DNA from: DATDIC01 sp963777625
Lineage (GTDB): Bacteria > Pseudomonadota > Alphaproteobacteria > Acetobacterales > Acetobacteraceae
Reading direction: 5' to 3'
DNA length: 64,000 nucleotides
Assembly (NCBI GenBank): GCA_963777625.1
Contig: CAVZRO010000001.1
Location: 1 to 64,000 of the forward strand
This document shows positions 59,712 through 64,000 of the stretch, piece by piece. The number at the start of each line of letters is the position of its first letter. The first letter of the stretch is position 1. Under the pieces are notes generated by a model. That model was not told the origin of the DNA, made no database searches, and saw only the letters and a program-made list of their open reading frames with translations. A program made the position numbers and the translations under genes.

Positions 59712-60827
59712 CTACTGTGCCGTGGCGGTGGTCAGCGTCACGTCCTTGCCATCGCGCATTTCGTTGATGGCGATCGGCACTGTCGCGGTGTTGCTGTTGA
59801 AGGTCATCGGGATCAGGCCGTGGAATGTCTTGATCTCGAACAGCGCGGTGCGCAGATTTTCGCCGGTGACGGGTTTTTTGTCGGCGAGCACCTTGTCGAG
59901 CACGGTCAGCACGATTTCCGCCGCGTTGTAGTACTGGCGGGCAAAGAAATCCATGTCAGCGTTATATTTCTGATGGAATGCATCCATCAGCTCCGGCGGC
60001 GCGTTGATCTGCACCTGGGTGTGGATCAACCCGGTGGAGTTCGGATCGGCGATCGCGGCCGGATCCGAGGCAAAGGTGCTGCCGGCAACCAGCCACGGCG
60101 CGTTCATCTGATGAAGCTGGTCAACCAGCGATACCATGCCGGCGGTGGTCACCACGTACAGCACATCGGGTTTCGTGCCGGCCAGTTTCAGCAGTGCCGG
60201 CCGATAGTCCGTCTGGCCGAACTGGGTCGGCTCCTGCCCGGTGATCTTGCCACCGGCTTTCTGATACTGTTCCAGGAAATCGTCGCGGCCGCCAATGCCG
60301 GCGGCATCGTTCTCGTACAACACGGCCGCGGTCTTCTTGCCGTGGTCCATCAGGTAACGGACCATCACCTTCACTTCGTCGCCGGTACTCGGCAGCGTGT
60401 TCACCAGATAGGGGGATGCGGTGCCGAGCTTGTCGGACTGGGCGCCGGCATTCACCATCAGCACCTTCTTGCGGGTGGCCAGCGGCGCCATCGCCAGCGT
60501 CGGGCCGGAATAGCCGGTGAAGATCACCGGCACGTTCTGGAGATCGACCAATTTGTTAAAGCTGAGAACCGACTGGTCGGGCTTGGCCTGATTATCCTCG
60601 TACTGCACCACGACCTGGTTGCCTTGCACGCCGCCTTTGGCATTGGCCTGGTCGATGGCGAACTGGATGCCGCGCATCTCCTGATTGCCGACCACCGCGC
60701 CAGGGCCGGTCAACGGAACGATCGCGCCGAGGCGGATGGTTTCGGCATTGGCGGGCATGGTTGCCGCAGTGCAAAGCAACACGGCGGCCGCCGCCGCGGC
60801 CACCCCGACACGCCTGTAACGACCCAT
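59712..60827 (-). CDS. livK: ABC transporter substrate-binding protein (LivK-like, system 2)
   Basis: Periplasmic binding protein of 371 residues. An ordinary Sec signal (VGVAAAAAAVLLCTAATMPA) is followed by ETIRLGAIVPLTGPGAVVGN, AIDQANAKGGVQGNQVVVQY, VIFTGYSGPTLAMAPLATRK and AAVLYENDAAGIGGRDDFLE. It is clearly different from the system 1 protein in length, signal type and binding region, so the two transporters probably take up different ligands. Confidence 0.93.
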   Translation of the reverse strand: MGRYRRVGVAAAAAAVLLCTAATMPANAETIRLGAIVPLTGPGAVVGNQEMRGIQFAIDQANAKGGVQGNQVVVQYEDNQAKPDQSVLSFNKLVDLQNVPVIFTGYSGPTLAMAPLATRKKVLMVNAGAQSDKLGTASPYLVNTLPSTGDEVKVMVRYLMDHGKKTAAVLYENDAAGIGGRDDFLEQYQKAGGKITGQEPTQFGQTDYRPALLKLAGTKPDVLYVVTTAGMVSLVDQLHQMNAPWLVAGSTFASDPAAIADPNSTGLIHTQVQINAPPELMDAFHQKYNADMDFFARQYYNAAEIVLTVLDKVLADKKPVTGENLRTALFEIKTFHGLIPMTFNSNTATVPIAINEMRDGKDVTLTTATAQ

Positions 60828-61077
60828 GGTGTGTTCCTCCCTGATCTATTGACGAGCTTCGTAGGGCCGGCCGCTCTGCTCGGTCAAGCTGGCCCGAGGT
60901 GGCCAAAAACGTTGAACAAGCCGACCATCGGTGCCATAATCGAGCATCCGATAGGTGGGAACGGCTGCCCCATGCACCTGGAGTCTCAACGCTCGCATCC
61001 TCCGTTGCGATGAGTGCGGGCGACCAAAGCCACACACCGCGATTCTCGCGAACCATAAATAACGAAAGGTCGCGATC
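60828..61077. promoter_or_regulatory. Divergent intergenic region between livK2 and the peroxidase cluster
   Basis: About 250 bases must contain promoters for both directions. Close to the plus-strand gene there is CATAAATAACGAAAGGTCGC, where CGAAAGG is a fair ribosome-binding site for the start at 61078. GTGTGTTCCTCCCTGATC, read on the minus strand, gives AGGGAGGAACACAC upstream of livK2, a strong ribosome-binding site. No operator palindrome was recognised. Confidence 0.5.
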
Positions 61078-61650
61078 ATGTCAGATGCACCAACCAAAAA
61101 GGACTGGACCAAGCCGGCGGCGATGGCGATCCCCGAAGGGGGATACTTCAAGGACAACGTGGAGCCGGGCAGATACGGCCCGATCTTCCCCAAAAGTCCC
61201 GCTTGCTACGGCTTTAGCATCGTGGCGAAAATCATTCCCGGAAGGGAGCCGGCGTTTTATGAACATGCCAGGACTATCGAGAAGGCGGTAGCGGAATTGC
61301 CCGATTGCCTCGCGGTATTGAAGCTGCATTACTTGCGCTGGCTTCTCTTCCCGATCAAAGGGGAGACCTATTTCATGTATCAAGGCATTTTCGACACCGA
61401 CTTCGATAAATACACCGAGGACGCCGTGGCCCTCTTCAGTGCGCTTGGCGTCAGCACGGTATTTGAGAATCTCGAGGGGTTTCCGGCGGACTGGAAGACG
61501 AATGCTCCGGCATTCATCAGGTTCGTCCGCGAACACCAGTGCCCGAGCTTCCTCGAGTACGCGGAATATCCCTACGTGAGTGCCGACGAGGTCAAAAAGG
61601 CCCTCAAGCTCAAGGCCGCCTTCTCGCAGATGCTTGACGAAATGCAGTGA
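61078..61650 (+). CDS. Unrecognised 190-residue protein next to DyP peroxidase
   Basis: Acidic soluble protein with no signal peptide. After a variable N-terminus (GGYFKDNVEPGRYGPIFPKS), residues ~45-150 alternate strands and helices: YGFSIVAKIIPGREPAFYEH, LKLHYLRWLLFPIKGETYFM and YQGIFDTDFDKYTEDAVALF. This pattern recalls the dimeric alpha/beta-barrel (ferredoxin-like) fold, which DyP peroxidases also use, but the similarity is only by eye. It starts the cluster and lies 40 bases before the peroxidase, so a joint role is likely. Confidence 0.8.
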   Translation: MSDAPTKKDWTKPAAMAIPEGGYFKDNVEPGRYGPIFPKSPACYGFSIVAKIIPGREPAFYEHARTIEKAVAELPDCLAVLKLHYLRWLLFPIKGETYFMYQGIFDTDFDKYTEDAVALFSALGVSTVFENLEGFPADWKTNAPAFIRFVREHQCPSFLEYAEYPYVSADEVKKALKLKAAFSQMLDEMQ

Positions 61651-61690
61651 GCCAACGGGCAGACGCGCCTTTCCGCCGCAGGAATTCGCC

Positions 61691-63022
61691 ATGCTGGAAT
61701 ACGATGACATCCAGTACATTCTGCTGACTCGGGTCCCCGCGCTTACCGGACGCTACGAATTCCTATCATTTCGCGACCCTGCGGGGGGTCGAGCTTGGGT
61801 GGGATCGATTGGTGAAAAGGTGCAATCGGCTGCGGAGATTCGAGCTTCGGCCGACAACGACAAGCGCTGGGTAACGGTCGCCTTCACCTGGAACGGACTT
61901 CGCGCGCTGGGCGTGGATGAGGCTTCGCTGGCCACGTTCCCTGAAGAATTCAAGCAGGGCATGGTCGCGCGCGCGGACATGCTGGGGGATACCGGAGAAA
62001 ATGATCCAAAGAACTGGGTAGGCGGTCTCGCCAGCCCGGACCTCCACGCCGTCGTCATCCTGTTCGCCCGCGACGACGCTGAGCATGGGCGCTGCCAACT
62101 GGAGCACGAAAATCTCCTAGCCCAGTGCGAGGGCGTGGAGGTGCTCTCAGCGCTGGATCTGCAAGCGACGCCGCCGTTCGACTATGCGCACGATCACTTC
62201 GGCTACCGCGACCGGCTTTCGCAACCGGCCATTGAAGGCACGGGCGAGACGCCGACACCCGGCTCCGGCGCACCGCTCAAGCCGGGCGAATTCATACTTG
62301 GGTATCCGGACGAGACGGGACCGGGCGCCAATCTGCCGCAACCGGAAATCCTCTCCCGCAACGGCAGCTACATGGCTTATCGCCGCTTACAGGAACACGT
62401 CGGGAGGTTTCGTGATTTCCTAGGCCAGCACGGCAAGACCGCCGAGGAGCGTGAACTCGTGGCAGCGAAGCTCATGGGGCGCTGGCGCAGTGGCGCACCG
62501 CTGGTGCTGGCACCCGACAAGGACGATCCGGCGCTGGGCGCCGATCCACAACGCAACAACGACTTCACCTACAAGGACATGGACCCGCGCGGGTACGCGG
62601 TGCCGCTCGGCTCACACATCCGCCGCATGAATCCCCGCGATACAGCCGCGAACATGAACCGCCGCCGCATGATCCGCCGCGGCGCTACCTATGGACCACA
62701 TTTGCCGGAGGACGCGCCAGAGGACGGCGCAGAGCGCGGCATAGCGGCATTCGTGATCTGCGCCAGTCTGATCCGGCAGTTCGAGTTTGCACAGAACGTA
62801 TGGGTGAACGATCGAAATTTTCACGAGCTCGGCAACGAGCGGGACCCGATCATCGGCAACCAGGACGGCACGTTTGAATTCAAGATCCCAAGACGCCCGA
62901 TCCGGAAAACGATCACCGGCCTGCCGGCGTTCACCACCGTAAGAGGCGGCGCTTACTTCTTTCTCCCTGGCATCAAAGCGCTTCGATATCTCGCCACACC
63001 CGCCGATGCTGGCCGCGCTTAG
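61691..63022 (+). CDS. DyP-type haem peroxidase
   Basis: Haem peroxidase of 443 residues. The proximal His lies in GSHIRRMNPRD and the distal Arg in RRRMIRRGATYG. DLHAVVILFARDDAEHGRCQ and GTFEFKIPRR are also characteristic. The GxxDG motif reads G171-Y-R-D174-R175: the catalytic Asp is kept but the last Gly is Arg. There is no Tat signal and no encapsulin gene nearby. The start at 61691 (MLEYDDIQYILLTRV) follows the GGAATT spacer better than an earlier ATG. It is flanked by two genes of unknown function in the same direction. Confidence 0.92.
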   Translation: MLEYDDIQYILLTRVPALTGRYEFLSFRDPAGGRAWVGSIGEKVQSAAEIRASADNDKRWVTVAFTWNGLRALGVDEASLATFPEEFKQGMVARADMLGDTGENDPKNWVGGLASPDLHAVVILFARDDAEHGRCQLEHENLLAQCEGVEVLSALDLQATPPFDYAHDHFGYRDRLSQPAIEGTGETPTPGSGAPLKPGEFILGYPDETGPGANLPQPEILSRNGSYMAYRRLQEHVGRFRDFLGQHGKTAEERELVAAKLMGRWRSGAPLVLAPDKDDPALGADPQRNNDFTYKDMDPRGYAVPLGSHIRRMNPRDTAANMNRRRMIRRGATYGPHLPEDAPEDGAERGIAAFVICASLIRQFEFAQNVWVNDRNFHELGNERDPIIGNQDGTFEFKIPRRPIRKTITGLPAFTTVRGGAYFFLPGIKALRYLATPADAGRA

Positions 63023-63054
63023 GCCCGACAGTGACAGAAGGATAGGGAACGGCG

Positions 63055-64000
63055 ATGAGCATACCGGCGCCAGCACGCACCTACAACCAAAACCACGTCT
63101 CCCGCAAATACACGCCTGGCAAACGCCGCCTGAGCATCTATTGGACGTGGAGTTACCCGTGGGAAGCCCAACGTGATCCCGCCGCGATGGAAAACCGCTT
63201 CTCGACGATGACCGAAGTCCGCAATGTGCTCTGGCCGGAATACGAGACGCCGGAGTGGAGCGCGGCGCAGTTTCTCCAGGGGATCGCCGGTACGCTGGAG
63301 CTTTTCCACCGATCCACGCTCGCCTTCCAAGAAATCGCCGGTGAGGTCACCGGTCATCCGGTCGCGGTCTTCCAGCGCATTGACCAAGCGGGTTTCAAGT
63401 TGCCGATCGACGAACGGATCCTGGCCGACACCGACACCCTGTTGGTGTTCGGGTTAGACCATCTTCTTTCCGAGCAGGAAGCTACATCGGAGGAAGTCGC
63501 GGCTATCCGCGAGTGGCTCGAGCGCGAAGGCACCTGCCTGCTGCTCGCGCCGCACCACGACGTCGGCTTTACCGACGATTTGAAGCAGCGCCAGATGGAA
63601 TATCTCCATCACGGCGACGCGCTCGTGCCACGTCAGCAGCGCTTTGGCCAGTACACCCGCTCGCTGATGACGACGCTCGATGTAGCAGTGTACAATCAGT
63701 ATGGGCTCCGTCCGGCCCTCGTCAAAGGCACCAAGGAGATCGCGCCCCTCACGGCGTTCCGCGATCTGGACAAACGGGGCCTGCTCAACAACGTTTCCAC
63801 GCTAAATTTCCACCCTCACCTGCCGCATTATCAGCTGACCTCCGAAGGGGCCGGATCGGTGCATCTGCTGGCGCGCCAGCCCATCGACCTCGATCGTCCG
63901 CACCCGTTCACCCAAGCTGGCAATACGGAGTTCAATTGCCTGCTATGGATGCCGCCGACCGCGCAGCGCGGTGGTGACATCGTGCTTGTGGACTCGACCA
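63055..64000 (+). CDS. Unrecognised protein, partial (runs off the window)
   Basis: An open frame of 315 codons with no stop, starting MSIPAPARTYNQNHVSRKYT after an AAGGA site 32 bases downstream of the peroxidase gene. No domain is recognised with confidence. TDTLLVFGLDHLLSEQEATS and EEVAAIREWLEREGTCLLLA resemble the flavodoxin-like/GATase-like fold of ThuA- or DUF4159-type domains, and HHDVGFTDDLKQRQMEYLHH follows. The C-terminal part (LNFHPHLPHYQLTSEGAGSV, NTEFNCLLWMPP) is rich in His. It is probably the third gene of the peroxidase cluster. Confidence 0.75.
   Translation, partial: MSIPAPARTYNQNHVSRKYTPGKRRLSIYWTWSYPWEAQRDPAAMENRFSTMTEVRNVLWPEYETPEWSAAQFLQGIAGTLELFHRSTLAFQEIAGEVTGHPVAVFQRIDQAGFKLPIDERILADTDTLLVFGLDHLLSEQEATSEEVAAIREWLEREGTCLLLAPHHDVGFTDDLKQRQMEYLHHGDALVPRQQRFGQYTRSLMTTLDVAVYNQYGLRPALVKGTKEIAPLTAFRDLDKRGLLNNVSTLNFHPHLPHYQLTSEGAGSVHLLARQPIDLDRPHPFTQAGNTEFNCLLWMPPTAQRGGDIVLVDST

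Overview
The window looks like chromosome of a GC-rich alphaproteobacterium, most likely Acetobacteraceae or a close Rhodospirillales relative. The signs are strong G/C third positions, a Hint-domain surface protein, a PEP-CTERM protein, a SUV3-like helicase / S4 / FdxA / CarD gene series, two Liv-type ABC transporters, and interspersed palindromic elements whose translation reads like 'MAGLVPAIHDF'. No rRNA, tRNA, CRISPR array or replication origin was seen.

Layout. 0-6 kb: an IS30-family element, a dispersed repeat, an amidohydrolase, a GNAT acetyltransferase and a large hybrid sensor kinase. 6-11 kb: isocitrate dehydrogenase with a dienelactone-hydrolase-like gene and a SnoaL-like gene, then a fasciclin protein and a two-gene cytochrome b / molybdopterin oxidoreductase unit. 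11-23.4 kb: a PEP-CTERM protein, alaS (broken by several indels), an IS701-family element, a ~1,290-residue repeat-rich protein ending in a Hint domain, a long cruciform repeat, and the helicase-S4 pair. 23.4-26.6 kb: dispersed repeats and an IS5-family element that itself carries a 1,911-bp group II intron. This insertion separates the helicase-S4 pair from fdxA-carD. 27-39.5 kb: fdxA, carD, membrane proteins, gpmI, an EnvC-like peptidase, an HtrA protease, a divergent HtrA-like protein that lacks all three catalytic residues, a LuxR-type regulator, a peptide-binding protein and an M20 deacylase. 39.6-41 kb: an AT-rich patch with a broken small membrane gene and a second IS5 copy. 41-46 kb and 56.5-60.8 kb: two complete livKHMGF cassettes. 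46-56 kb: RidA, FemAB-like, cytochrome c, SDR, an intact IS4-family element inside a dispersed repeat, a DUF4115-like pair, a ferredoxin-NADP reductase, a lipoprotein, a KirBac-type potassium channel and a transposase remnant. 61-64 kb: a DyP-type peroxidase between two unrecognised genes, the second running off the window.

Two themes stand out. First, comparison of the two IS5 copies gives base-exact boundaries for the IS, its target duplication and the group II intron. A dispersed ~180-bp repeat with terminal inverted repeats and an internal ~20-bp tandem unit recurs at least five times and has been hit by IS5 and IS4. Second, single-base frameshifts cluster in the first ~31 kb, including in genes that should be essential (alaS, gpmI). 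This points more to consensus-sequence errors than to gene decay, and should be settled before any of these genes is called a pseudogene.
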